Under the pieces are notes generated by a model. It was not told the DNA's origin and searched no databases. It worked only from the letters and a program-made list of their open reading frames with translations. Below, piece after piece: positions 54,970 through 63,960 of a stretch of 64,000 nt of DNA. The stretch comes from Flavobacterium frigoris. Its GTDB lineage: Bacteria; Bacteroidota; Bacteroidia; Flavobacteriales; Flavobacteriaceae. Numbering within the stretch: position 1 is the stretch's first letter; each line of letters opens with the position of its first letter. The stretch is taken from the NCBI RefSeq assembly GCF_900111075.1, contig NZ_FOFZ01000003.1:336556-400555 (forward strand), read 5' to 3'. A program made the translations under genes and the position numbers.

Positions 54970-56934
54970 ATGAGTAAACCACTAACCAAATCCCGCTTCA
55001 AAACCGCACTAGAGTGTCCAAATAAACTTTTTTATACTTCCAAAAAAGAATATGCAAACAACAAAAGTGAGGATACTTTTATGCAGGCATTGGCTAGTGG
55101 TGGTTTTCAAGTAGAAGCTTTAGCACGCCTCCACTACCCTAACGGTATTTTTATAAATACGGAAAACTACGAGTACGATAAAGCAGTACAGCTAACCCAT
55201 GAAGCTTTAAAATTAGAGAATGTTGTAATCTATGAAGCTGCTTTTCAATTCGATGGATTGTTCATTAGAACAGATCTTTTAGTTAAATCCGGAAAGCAAA
55301 TTAAATTAATAGAAGTAAAAGCAAAATCATTTGACCCAACTGATGAAAATAGTTTTATAGGCAAACGAGGAGGGTTAGTTAGTGACTGGAAGCCCTATTT
55401 ATTCGATGTAGCATTCCAAAAATATGTAGTTCAAAAAGTACTACCGCAACAACAAGTGGAAGCTTATTTTTTAATGGCCGATAAAACGAAAAAGGCAGCT
55501 ATCGATGGTTTAAACCAATTATTCCGAATACCAAATAACGGCAACCCAAGAACAGATATCATTCAAAAAACAACTTCTTTAGAAGAAATTGGCGCTTCTG
55601 TTCTATCTGAAATAAATGTGGATACCATCATTAACGATATCATCCAAAATAAATATAAATATTACGAAAACCTCAACTTTGAAGAAGCAATTACTACATT
55701 CCGAAAAGCATACCAAGAAGACAGTTATTTAAAATGGCCAACCCAATTCTCCGCTTGTAAAAAATGTGAATTCAAAACAACACCAGAACAGGAAAAAGAA
55801 GGACTAAAATCAGGTTTCAAACATTGTTTCTCAAAACAATTAGGTTGGACAGAATTAGAATTCAAAAAACCAAATGCAATGCAAATATGGAACTTCAGAG
55901 GAAAAAACCTCATGGAAGAAAACCGTTTGTTAATGGAGAATATGATTGTAGAAGACATCAATATAAAACCAGAAGCAGGAAGAATTGCTCCATCAGAGAG
56001 ACAATGGATACAAGTAGAAAAAGCAGTAGCAAATGACAATACCATTTTTGTAGAAAAAGAAGCTTTAAAAGAGGAAATGGATAAATGGATATTTCCTTTA
56101 CACTTTATAGATTTTGAAACAAGTACTGTAGCATTGCCATTCACAACAGGGAGAAAACCCTACGAACAAGTTGCTTTCCAATTCTCACACCATCAATACA
56201 ATGAAGACGGCAGTATAGAACACAAAAGCGAATACATAAACAATACAGCGGGTGAATTTCCAAATTTCTTATTTGCGAGAGCATTAAAAAAAGTACTAGA
56301 AAATGACAACGGTACCATTTTTAAATTTGCACTGCATGAAAACACAATCATCAATGCCATTATTACACAATTAGAGGAAAGCTATGAAACAGATAAAAAA
56401 GAATTAATCGATTTTTTAAAATCCATCAGTAAAGCAACAAAAAACCAAGCAAACCCTTGGGAAGGAGAACGCAATATGGTCGATTTATGCAAAGTAGTTA
56501 AAGACTATTATTACAACCCACATACCAAAGGATCTAATTCTATAAAAGCAGTTTTACCTGCAGCATTAAATTCAAGTAATTTTCTAAAACAGAAATACAG
56601 CCATCCTATTGGAAATATCAATCTTAGCAGTTATAATTTTCCTTCCAATCATATATGGTTACAAACAAATGGTGATGCCGTAATTAACCCATACAAAACG
56701 CTACCCCCATTATTCGACAATTGGATAGTAACCGATTTAGAAGAAAACATCTCCGATATGGAAAACATTGCAGATGGTGGAACCGCCTTAACGGCCTATG
56801 CTAAATTACAATATGTTGATATGCCCCCCAAAGAACGAGAAGAAATTACTAATGGCTTGCTTAAGTATTGTGAATTAGATACCTTAGGTATGGTTATGAT
56901 TTACGAACATTTTAAATATGATATAATTATTTGA
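54970..56934 (+). CDS. DUF2779 protein: Cas4-like nuclease plus exonuclease-like fold
   Basis: A 654-residue protein. The N-terminal ~290 residues resemble Cas4/PD-(D/E)xK: Cys16 in ALECPNK, D102 in RTDLLV, E115-V-K117 (IEVKAK), then CKKCEF near 263 and C near 288, a four-cysteine set that could hold an Fe-S cluster. The second half has HFIDFETSTVALPF at ~374 and a late CELDTLGMV, as in DEDD-type exonucleases of the DUF2779 family. I infer two nuclease-like domains. The ATG follows the DUF4407 stop directly, so it is part of the array. Confidence 0.82.
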   Translation: MSKPLTKSRFKTALECPNKLFYTSKKEYANNKSEDTFMQALASGGFQVEALARLHYPNGIFINTENYEYDKAVQLTHEALKLENVVIYEAAFQFDGLFIRTDLLVKSGKQIKLIEVKAKSFDPTDENSFIGKRGGLVSDWKPYLFDVAFQKYVVQKVLPQQQVEAYFLMADKTKKAAIDGLNQLFRIPNNGNPRTDIIQKTTSLEEIGASVLSEINVDTIINDIIQNKYKYYENLNFEEAITTFRKAYQEDSYLKWPTQFSACKKCEFKTTPEQEKEGLKSGFKHCFSKQLGWTELEFKKPNAMQIWNFRGKNLMEENRLLMENMIVEDINIKPEAGRIAPSERQWIQVEKAVANDNTIFVEKEALKEEMDKWIFPLHFIDFETSTVALPFTTGRKPYEQVAFQFSHHQYNEDGSIEHKSEYINNTAGEFPNFLFARALKKVLENDNGTIFKFALHENTIINAIITQLEESYETDKKELIDFLKSISKATKNQANPWEGERNMVDLCKVVKDYYYNPHTKGSNSIKAVLPAALNSSNFLKQKYSHPIGNINLSSYNFPSNHIWLQTNGDAVINPYKTLPPLFDNWIVTDLEENISDMENIADGGTALTAYAKLQYVDMPPKEREEITNGLLKYCELDTLGMVMIYEHFKYDIII

Positions 56935-57143
56935 AACTATCGAGGATTTATAGATACAGTAAACTTATTCTTTTCAACCATAAAAAATTTTCACAGTTGC
57001 TTACACCAGAAAAAAAACGCCTTTTTTTTAATAAACATAAAAGTGAAAAAGCTTTACATTTAGGTAATTCTCACACCTATATCTAAGCAACAACAAAACA
57101 TAAATATGGGATAAAAATAAAAGAGGGTATAGATAAATTTACA

Positions 57144-57491
57144 ATGTATTGGAGTGCTAGTAATTTTGGAGGTAATTCTTTTGATTACATTAGAGATAAT
57201 GTTAGAATTGGCGATAGTATTTATTTGCAAAAATTTGAAAGTGTATTTACATTTTGGTATGTAATTCATAAGTATCAAAAAATAGCCCTATTATCTAAAT
57301 CAGCAATTAAAAGTCTAAATGACTTAGAGAAATTATCTGGTTTTGTAGTCTCTTCGGTTTATATAAATACTTATGAAGAAACACAAAAATCAGATGAAGT
57401 TAATGGAACAGATTATGGAAGTAAATGGACTCAAAGTGCTAAAGAAAGAGGTTATATTTATTTAATCGACTTTTCAGGATTTGGTAATTAA
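57144..57491 (+). CDS. Hypothetical protein (115 aa)
   Basis: Unrecognised. The frame is open from about 57090 without an ATG (reading KYGIKIKEGIDKF before the first Met), so the true start may be a rare codon upstream or the gene may be a shortened remnant. The protein has GDSIYLQKFE, strands and a C-terminal KERGYIYLIDF. There are no membrane segments. It follows the DUF2779 gene by 209 bases and precedes the zinc-ribbon gene by 14. Confidence 0.5.
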   Translation: MYWSASNFGGNSFDYIRDNVRIGDSIYLQKFESVFTFWYVIHKYQKIALLSKSAIKSLNDLEKLSGFVVSSVYINTYEETQKSDEVNGTDYGSKWTQSAKERGYIYLIDFSGFGN

Positions 57492-57505
57492 TAAAAAACA
57501 ATAGA

Positions 57506-57826
57506 ATGGGAAACATAGTAGCAACCTTATGCCGCAGCTGCGGTTTTAAAAATGAATTTAGACTAGGTGGAGGTAGATTTAGTTATCTAACTAATTGTCC
57601 AGTACCTGCTATTAACAAGGAAACTTTAGAATTTGAAAACATCAATTATTTCGACCATAAAGACTCAGGGAAGTATCTGTTTTATTCCGATAATGATTTA
57701 AAAGGGGATAATTACAATGATAAAAAATTCAGTAATTTTGATCTATATTTTAATGAAGAAGGAAATTACTGCCCCAGTTGCAAAGCCAAAAAACTAGCAT
57801 TTCGTATAACAATGTATTTAGATTAG
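57506..57826 (+). CDS. Small zinc-ribbon protein (106 aa)
   Basis: A 106-residue protein with two cysteine pairs: TLCRSCGFKN near the start and NYCPSCKAKKL near the end, a C-x2-C...C-x2-C zinc ribbon. The central region is Gly- and aromatic-rich. It lies 14 bases after the 115-aa gene. Zinc ribbons of this kind bind nucleic acids or proteins; the role here, at the end of the array, is not known. Confidence 0.68.
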   Translation: MGNIVATLCRSCGFKNEFRLGGGRFSYLTNCPVPAINKETLEFENINYFDHKDSGKYLFYSDNDLKGDNYNDKKFSNFDLYFNEEGNYCPSCKAKKLAFRITMYLD

Positions 57827-57973
57827 TTGATTTAATGATCTCATTCTGGGGAATAAAATCATCGTTTGCTCAAGTATTCCTAACTCATCATTGCTGTTTG
57901 CTCCATTTCGCTAATTTCATTTTCTGAGGAACATTAGGTACCTTTATTACTTGATTCAAAAAAGGCAATTTAT

Positions 57974-59044
57974 ATGGAAACTAAAGAACTGTCCAGGAAA
58001 CAATTATATGATTTAGTTTGGTCAACACCTCTTTCCAAACTAACAATGCAGTATGCATTTTCAAATAATGGCATAAAGAAAATATGCAAGCAATTTGAGA
58101 TACCACTGCCTCCAAATGGCTATTGGTTAAAACTCAAATTCAATAAAAAGGTTAAAATAGAAAAGTTAAATCCTGTTTTTGGTAGCGTGGATAAAATCAT
58201 TTTAACCATAAGAGAAGAAGGAAATCCAATCAATGTAGATCAAACTCCATTAACAATACATACCAAGGAAATAGAAAATGATCCACAAGCTCCCTTAGTC
58301 GTTCCAGACAAAATTACAAAACCTGATGTTTTAACCATTCAAACCAAAGATTATTGGAATGGTAAAATAAAATTCACTTCATATTGGGACGATAATAGAA
58401 TAGTCTATCCAATCAGAGTGGAAAAAAACAATAGAGAAAGAGGCTTGATATTTATGGATACCTTAACGAAATTAATAAGATATAGAGGCCATACAATATC
58501 AAAACAATATGGTAATGCATGTGTTGTAATTGATGAGGTTTTTATTGAAATAGATTTAAGGGAAGCTAAAAAAAGAATTCCAGCAACAACCAAATACGAA
58601 ACTTCAGATTACGTACCAACTGGTGAATTCATTTTTAAAATTGGAAGACGCTCCGGGGAACGTGAATGGAGAGACGGTCACGTAAAAATTGAAGAACTCT
58701 TAGCGAAAATTGTTGCTAAACTAGAAGTCTTAGCCGTAAAGGAAAAAGAATGGAAAGAACGGTTAAGAATAGCTAATTTAAAAAGAGAAGAAGAAGAAAA
58801 ACGTAAAGCTGAAATTAAAAAGATAAGAGATGAAGAAATTACCAAATACAATAAGTTAGTAGCCTTATCAGAACAATACAACAAAACGCTCTTGATTCGC
58901 CAATACATTGATGCAGAAAAGCAACATGCATTAAACATGAATAACTTAACACCAGAGAAGCAAGAATGGATAAACTGGGCCACAGCCAAAGCAAATTGGT
59001 TGGATCCATTAATCAACAGTCCTGATGAGTTATTAGATAGCTAG
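57974..59044 (+). CDS. HTH-like coiled-coil protein (356 aa)
   Basis: A 356-residue protein. The first ~60 residues, LSRKQLYDLVWSTPLSKL, then GIKKICKQFEIPLPPNGYWLKL, look like a helix-turn-helix of the kind found in a conserved bacterial family where a short Arg/Lys-rich segment follows. The centre is beta-rich, and residues 240-310 form a long charged coiled coil (KREEEEKRKAEIKKIRDEE). It lies 147 bases after the zinc-ribbon gene at the end of the plus-strand array. It may be DNA-binding; function unknown. Confidence 0.7.
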   Translation: METKELSRKQLYDLVWSTPLSKLTMQYAFSNNGIKKICKQFEIPLPPNGYWLKLKFNKKVKIEKLNPVFGSVDKIILTIREEGNPINVDQTPLTIHTKEIENDPQAPLVVPDKITKPDVLTIQTKDYWNGKIKFTSYWDDNRIVYPIRVEKNNRERGLIFMDTLTKLIRYRGHTISKQYGNACVVIDEVFIEIDLREAKKRIPATTKYETSDYVPTGEFIFKIGRRSGEREWRDGHVKIEELLAKIVAKLEVLAVKEKEWKERLRIANLKREEEEKRKAEIKKIRDEEITKYNKLVALSEQYNKTLLIRQYIDAEKQHALNMNNLTPEKQEWINWATAKANWLDPLINSPDELLDS

Positions 59045-59159
59045 GATAAAAACGAAATAGAAAAATAGCAACAGTCAACCACTTACTACCAAATATTGAT
59101 TGATTATTAAGGTCTATTCATATTGTGTTTTTAACTGTTTTTTTTTAGAGCAACTTCAA

Positions 59160-59957
59160 TTAAAACTCGTAAACTCTCTGAAGTAAACTTTCAGTCATTC
59201 CTTTGGCAAAATAACGAACCAATAAATCATCACTATTTTCTAATTCACATTTCACAATGGTAGAAATATATTCAAATTGATGTTCCTCATCTGTGATAAG
59301 AGGAAATATCGGAGGGCAATTGTATTGCATCATGATCGCTCCCATAATAATTCGGCAAACTCGGCCATTACCATCCGCAAAGGGATGAATTTTGTTTAAA
59401 AAAGTATTATGAAAATAGGCCAAAACAGAAAGTATATGTGTGGCTTCATTAGAATTGTCAATCCTTTCAAAGCGGTTGTTAAATAACCCCATATGCGAAG
59501 CCATAATAACAGCTAAATTATAATGAGGGGCATATTCTTTATTTTCAAAAAAAGGCTCTCTCGATCCTACTGTTGGAATATTTCTGTAATTCCCGATGAG
59601 TTCTGGTTTAAACTCCACTTCCCATGCCAAATCAGACCCCATTAAATCTTGATGAATCCCTTTTACAATTTCTTCTGTCAATTGAAAATCTTCAAGTTTA
59701 TCCAACAGAGATTTCATAACATCCTTATGGTTGGAAATATTGAGCAAAGAGGTCATTTTACCAACCCTTACCAACTCATTGTTTAAAAATTTTATCGTAT
59801 CGCCATAATGCAATTTATCATCCTCTATTCTTGCTGAATAAAAAGAATAATTATTGATTAAGCTATCTTTAAATTCAGGAGACCATTTTTCCCTTGGAAA
59901 TTTCTCTTGGAACTTTTGAAGGGCTTCATTAAAGTGTTGAAGGTAGTCGGGAAGCAT
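59160..59957 (-). CDS. Fic family AMPylase
   Basis: The ATG at 59957 (MLPDYLQHF) is preferred over one at 60038, whose extra residues look like read-through. The 265-residue protein has the Fic core HPFADGNGRVCR (His attacks, Asn/Gly/Arg bind ATP) and an N-terminal SARIED at the place of the inhibitory S/T-x-x-x-E-G/N helix, with D in the last position. Fic enzymes transfer AMP or similar groups to target proteins and often act as toxins kept inactive by that glutamate or an antitoxin. A small gene lies 7 bases upstream. Confidence 0.88.
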   Translation of the reverse strand: MLPDYLQHFNEALQKFQEKFPREKWSPEFKDSLINNYSFYSARIEDDKLHYGDTIKFLNNELVRVGKMTSLLNISNHKDVMKSLLDKLEDFQLTEEIVKGIHQDLMGSDLAWEVEFKPELIGNYRNIPTVGSREPFFENKEYAPHYNLAVIMASHMGLFNNRFERIDNSNEATHILSVLAYFHNTFLNKIHPFADGNGRVCRIIMGAIMMQYNCPPIFPLITDEEHQFEYISTIVKCELENSDDLLVRYFAKGMTESLLQRVYEF

Positions 59958-59964
59958 TAACGAA

Positions 59965-60177
59965 TTAATCTTTATATTTATTGAATATAAAGCGAACCCA
60001 CATCTTAATATCGTGAGGGTAAGCAAAAAGAGTGTCATTATCTTTCACCAAAGTTTTTCCAAAAAAGAATCTTTGAAAATCATTTTTAAAAGCAGCGGGT
60101 ATCCTATCAACAGAAACGAAGTCCTTTACTGTTGAAAGATTTTTTAAAGATAATATGTCTTGCCTTGTCATTAACAT
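59965..60177 (-). CDS. Small partner protein upstream of Fic (70 aa)
   Basis: A 70-residue protein with a helical N-terminus (RQDILSLKNLSTVKDFVSVDRIP), FQRFFFGKTL and a C-terminal VRFIFNKYKD. Its stop is 7 bases before the Fic start, so both are in one transcript. It lacks the SxxxEG motif of FicA antitoxins, so it may be an unrelated regulator or antitoxin. Pairing with Fic is inferred from the position. Confidence 0.6.
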   Translation of the reverse strand: MLMTRQDILSLKNLSTVKDFVSVDRIPAAFKNDFQRFFFGKTLVKDNDTLFAYPHDIKMWVRFIFNKYKD

Positions 60178-60888
60178 AGTGCAAATTTAAGTAATTGATT
60201 CTAAATATACACAGATTAATGGATATTTTAACTATAAAGACTATTTAATTCCGTGAGAATAGCAGCGTATTTCTCTGTATTAATGAAGTGTTTCTGTATT
60301 AAAAAGAACATTTCCGTTAAATATCACGGGCAATCAAGCGGTCTCCCTACGGTCGTTCCCTTTGTTCCGTTCGGCAGTTCCAGTCGGTCAACCAAATATT
60401 TCCACAACAAATTTTCGTGTAATTTAGGGGATCTTTTTTTTATCATAAATAGCTTGGTCTCCCTCCATTCCACAGACACTACACAGCACTAAAAAATATA
60501 GCAGTCCCGCTAAAAGAAAAGGCGGGACAGCTATTTTTTTTGCGCCGTTCCGTTCCTCATCTCCACACGGTCACTTCCTGCGTTCGTCGGGGCTATTACA
60601 GCCACAATGCAGCTTCATTCCGTTCCGCTTCCCCGCCGCGGCGGGTACGCTGCTCTGCAATCAGCAGTATTATGTCTGTCGCCCCTTATTTTTTCAGCGG
60701 TTGCTCCTTCGCACAGCCATCGGGGTTGGCTCCGTTCGGTGAAAAACCTCACTTTGCCCTAAATCAAGGTTTCCCTCCAAAAAAAGTCGGGAGTGTTTTA
60801 TTATTTCCCCGTCGTTTCACGCTCCTATCCGCTACGTTTCGCTCCCTTTATGTAGCACAAATACGTTAGTATTTAGCCCTCAACTTTT

Positions 60889-60912
60889 GTCATCCTGAGC
60901 GAAGTCTAAGGA
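60889..60912. repeat. Dispersed short repeat (GTCATCCTGAGCG type), copy 2
   Basis: GTCATCCTGAGCGAAGTCTAAGGA is related to 11499-11523 and appears as an insertion or replacement in repeat copy B. Confidence 0.6.
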
Positions 60913-61398
60913 CGCTCAACTCCCGCGTCTAGGGTGGCTATTCGATTGCCGCAACCCCGCCACTGCGCTCCTCATCCGCATAAAAAAGTTCCTTCTCGTC
61001 CCAAAAGACGAGACCACTTTTTTATGCTCCTTGCGGTGCTTGGGGGTGTTTAATTGCCGCTTCCAGTAGAACGATCCCAAAAGAAGAACAGTAACGAGAA
61101 TGTTTTGTGATACAAGAAAAAAAATAAAAAAAAGAAAGTAAAGGTAAGCTCCGGTTTCAAAAAGTAAAGTTCAAGCCCTCCGGGTTTTTGAAAATATCTC
61201 CACCCTTACATTTCCACTTCATAATTTGACAAACCGATGAGGTTTCGATTTCCACAGAAGAGTTGGGTAGTATTTTTTCAAAAAAACTGGACTCCTTTTA
61301 AAACCTCCTCTTCTTAGGCGACTTTCTTTTTTTTCTTTTCCTTTTAAAAATAGTAGGGTGCCGAGCGCAGCGAGGCACACAATCTAAAACCAGAAATC

Positions 61399-61821
61399 AT
61401 GCCAAACTTCATCATCAAAACCCATCAGAAAGAAACCATTTACAAGGGAAACCAAATCTTTATTCTCAACAAAGGAATGAACAGCGGCAAGCCCCAAAAA
61501 GAGCCTTTTACCAATAGTTATGTGATTATTTTCTCAAACCAAGAGGATTCAGAAACAATGTACTGGCTTGCTTATTGCCTTTGGAAATTCAAATTCTGGC
61601 ATCAGTCTCTTTATGGCTCTGTAATTCCTTTTTTGCGAATCCAAGATTTTAAAAAAGATTTCTCGACTAAAGTCAATGAAATGCTACACGATTTTTAGCA
61701 ACAACAAAAAGAAGTTAAGGTGTTAAGATTGTTGGAACAACAAGAAGATCAATTGCATCAGAATATTGTCCTTATAAACGAAATGAAGAGAGTGATTTTG
61801 AAACGGTATTTTACTAAATAA
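61399..61821 (+). pseudogene. Repeat-borne small gene with a premature stop
   Basis: The frame matches the intact paralogue at 10506 (MPNFIIKTHQKETIYKG start) to residue 99, where TAG at 61696-61698 replaces the aligned GAG. After the stop the same frame continues QQQKEVKVLRLLEQQ to TAA at 61819-61821, matching the paralogue's coiled-coil tail. Thus a single nonsense change has removed the C-terminal ~40 residues. A shortened 99-residue product could still be made. Confidence 0.8.
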
Positions 61822-61891
61822 AATGCCCGATCTAAATTGTCCCGACTCCTTTTAAGCCTCATGGGTATCGAATATTTGGACTGATCTAAAC

Positions 61892-61929
61892 AAAAAAAGG
61901 ATTTGCATATCTACACAAATCCTTTTTTT
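61892..61929. terminator. Bidirectional terminator
   Basis: AAAAAAAGGATTTG pairs with CAAATCCTTTTTTT around an 8-base loop. It lies between converging genes (plus-strand repeat gene, minus-strand gene at 61932) and has A- and T-runs on both sides. Confidence 0.88.
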
Positions 61930-61931
61930 GC

Positions 61932-62765
61932 TTAATCATTTCCATCTATTCGTTCCAATTGGAAACTGCTATATTCATCCCATCGGTTTCCATTTTTATA
62001 ACCTCTTTCGAATTTGGCAAAATACTTTTTTTCCTTTTTGTCAAATTTTATACCGCTAGGTATCCCACTGTCTAATTCTTCATTTGTCAATTTATGTGGG
62101 ACTGATATTTGAACTTCTAATTCATACTTGTCAATTAAATAAGAGTTCCACTTATAAGCTTCTTCGTCGCTATAAGTTATTAAATCCCTTCTTAAGGAAA
62201 TAAGTTCTCTATTACCCTCCTCTGACTTATCAACTAAATCATCGACAATCCTGCTATTTGCCATAGAATGATCCTGATTTCTTGCTGTTCCAAGGATGCT
62301 GTCTAGTTTTCTTTCGGATTCGTTAATCACCACTTTCCAATCGGCAATTTTCTTTCTCACCTCGGCATTTGACGCAACTATTCTATCCTTAGCAATTGAG
62401 CTACTCAGTATTATAATCGTGTCCACTTTTTCACCAACTTGCTTAGTGCTATCAGCAAATAGTTTCTTCTTTACTCCTTCATTAGATAAACTGTCAATAA
62501 GAATTTCTTTAACCTCTGGAGTTTCTTTATGCTTACTATATTTAGCCGAAGTGGCTAACCACATACCTCTGTCATATGCCGACATCATATTCAAATTCAT
62601 AACCAATACGTTAGCCTCTTCTCGCTTCTTATGATCTGGAAGTGATTCAAACCATAGTACATAGTTTTTTACTTTAGCCTCATAAGACGGTTGTGTCTTT
62701 TTAGATTGACTTTGTACGGATAACCCGAATACCAATACAAATCCTATTATTATTTTTCTAATCAT
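61932..62765 (-). CDS. Secreted hypothetical protein (277 aa)
   Basis: It has a clear signal peptide, MIRKIIIGFVLVFGLSVQSQS, typical of Bacteroidota secreted proteins. The mature protein is mainly helical and charged (IADWKVVINESERKLDSI, then RDLITYSDEEAYKWNSYLIDKYE) and ends in a beta-like part KKYFAKFERGYKNGN. No enzyme motif was found. It is the last gene of a four-gene minus-strand run (61932-63703). Its function is unknown. Confidence 0.7.
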   Translation of the reverse strand: MIRKIIIGFVLVFGLSVQSQSKKTQPSYEAKVKNYVLWFESLPDHKKREEANVLVMNLNMMSAYDRGMWLATSAKYSKHKETPEVKEILIDSLSNEGVKKKLFADSTKQVGEKVDTIIILSSSIAKDRIVASNAEVRKKIADWKVVINESERKLDSILGTARNQDHSMANSRIVDDLVDKSEEGNRELISLRRDLITYSDEEAYKWNSYLIDKYELEVQISVPHKLTNEELDSGIPSGIKFDKKEKKYFAKFERGYKNGNRWDEYSSFQLERIDGND

Positions 62766-62804
62766 AATTTAATTGCATCTTTAAAGGACTTTTTAGGATT
62801 AATT

Positions 62805-63194
62805 TTATTCTATTTTGTGGTATTCATACATTAAATTTCCATTCTGCATATCAGTTATCACTATCCATTTAGTGATTGGATTAATTGCAATAATCATCTT
62901 GCCATTAGGACTGATGCCTTTATAGATAACTGAATTAGCTTCTTTAAGAATTCCTGTTACTTTAACAGCAATTTTATTTTCTCCATCAGGCGATGAAGTT
63001 GAAATAGTCATAGTTCGCGTCTTCTCCTTCCATTTTATTGTAGAAAATGATTCCGCTTCCTCAACATTATACTTGGGCATTTTGGTTAATTTCTTCCCAC
63101 TGTACATAGACCAAATGGTTTCATACTCGAAGTCTTGAGCACTAGCTCCGAATGACATTAATAGTAGTGCTATAAAAATTGTTAGTGTTTTCAT
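62805..63194 (-). CDS. Secreted hypothetical protein (129 aa)
   Basis: A 129-residue protein with an N-terminal signal peptide (MKTLTIFIALLLMSFGASAQ, cut likely after ASA). The mature part is beta-rich (NKIAVKVTGILKEANSVIYKG, MIIAINPITKWIVITD), consistent with a small envelope or secreted domain. It is 39 bases upstream of the 277-aa gene in the same direction. Confidence 0.7.
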   Translation of the reverse strand: MKTLTIFIALLLMSFGASAQDFEYETIWSMYSGKKLTKMPKYNVEEAESFSTIKWKEKTRTMTISTSSPDGENKIAVKVTGILKEANSVIYKGISPNGKMIIAINPITKWIVITDMQNGNLMYEYHKIE

Positions 63195-63218
63195 TTTTAG
63201 ATTTTTTATGTTTATTTA

Positions 63219-63473
63219 TTACTCATTCCCTGCCCCTAAAACACTTAAAGCTCCCATAATCCATAAGATAGGTTTCCATAATAAAAAGAAAGCTATTATC
63301 GTCAATATCGAAAATACTGACCAAAACCAGAAATCCAACTCATGGCTAAACACAGGAAACATTTTGTTTAATAACATAAAAACCCCGAATGGTACAGCAG
63401 CCAATGCGAATAAAACTCTGACAACGTACTTAATAAGAAAAACGATAATATCTAATACTACTTGAAATAACAT
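63219..63473 (-). CDS. Small membrane protein (84 aa)
   Basis: Two or three hydrophobic segments fill the 84 residues: ~5-30 (VVLDIIVFLIKYVVRVLFALAA) and ~48-80 (WFWSVFSILTIIAFFLLWKPILWIMG). Short charged ends are present. It is probably an integral inner-membrane protein. It lies between the 129-aa secreted gene and the 72-aa gene on the minus strand; the four genes are probably one operon. Confidence 0.6.
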   Translation of the reverse strand: MLFQVVLDIIVFLIKYVVRVLFALAAVPFGVFMLLNKMFPVFSHELDFWFWSVFSILTIIAFFLLWKPILWIMGALSVLGAGNE

Positions 63474-63484
63474 AATAGTTCTTT

Positions 63485-63703
63485 TTAATTGTTATTGTAA
63501 TTGTGTTTTGAATTATCTTCGTCCATGGCTACAAGCAGTCCGCCATTTAACAATGATAGACCAGCTCCAATAATACCACCTACATTTCCCTTTTTACCTG
63601 CAAAAACAGCAATTGCCATTCCTGCGGCAGCACCCGATGTTAGAATTTTACCCACTCCGTTGATGTCCAACTCAGTGTTTGATTTTTTAAATGGATTTTT
63701 CAT
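63485..63703 (-). CDS. Small Gly/Ala-rich membrane-associated protein (72 aa)
   Basis: A 72-residue protein with a basic start (MKNPFKKS), a Gly/Ala-rich stretch ~22-60 (GAAAGMAIAVFAGKKGN, GIIGAGLSLLNGG) that could insert as a helix pair, and a polar end DEDNSKHNYNNN. It is the first gene of the minus-strand run. Role unknown; composition resembles small phage or plasmid membrane proteins. Confidence 0.6.
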   Translation of the reverse strand: MKNPFKKSNTELDINGVGKILTSGAAAGMAIAVFAGKKGNVGGIIGAGLSLLNGGLLVAMDEDNSKHNYNNN

Positions 63704-63960
63704 AATGATTTGTTTTTTAAATTAATACTGCAATACTAAGTCAGCAGACTGTCAATTTGTGTCAGCCATAAATTATTTTTTTAAGCAAAGCTACTGACGC
63801 GTTTTGTCAGTACAAAGCAGTACGTTTGTAATGTAAAGCAAATGACATGAAATGAGCACAACCTAAAATTGGTCACAAATACTAATGAAAATATGCGAAT
63901 TACATCGCAGAGTCAGGAATCTAACGCAATTTTAAGACAAAAAATACTTAAAATTGTAAT
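63704..63960. promoter_or_regulatory. Upstream region of the minus-strand run, with inverted repeat
   Basis: The AT-rich gap holds several GTCAG/GTCAA copies and a TACTGAC-N7-GTCAGTA inverted repeat at 63792-63812, a possible operator. It should contain the promoter of the minus-strand genes and perhaps of a divergent gene at the window edge. Confidence 0.4.

Larger units (their letters stand above)
60309..61821 (+). repeat. Large direct repeat, copy B (~1.5 kb)
   Basis: Same orientation as copy A (9447-10925), with start points 50,862 bases apart. Blocks at 60337-60390, 60500-60840, 60915-61190 and the small gene at 61399 are near-identical to A. B lacks the CCCTGA..TCAGGG hairpin present in A near 9980 and instead carries a dispersed GTCATCCTGAGCG repeat at 60889. 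The region has no convincing gene before 61399. Confidence 0.9.

Noticed and set aside
57000..57040. Terminator after the DUF2779 gene
   Set aside because: A-run, CGCC and T-run look suggestive but there is no adequate stem.
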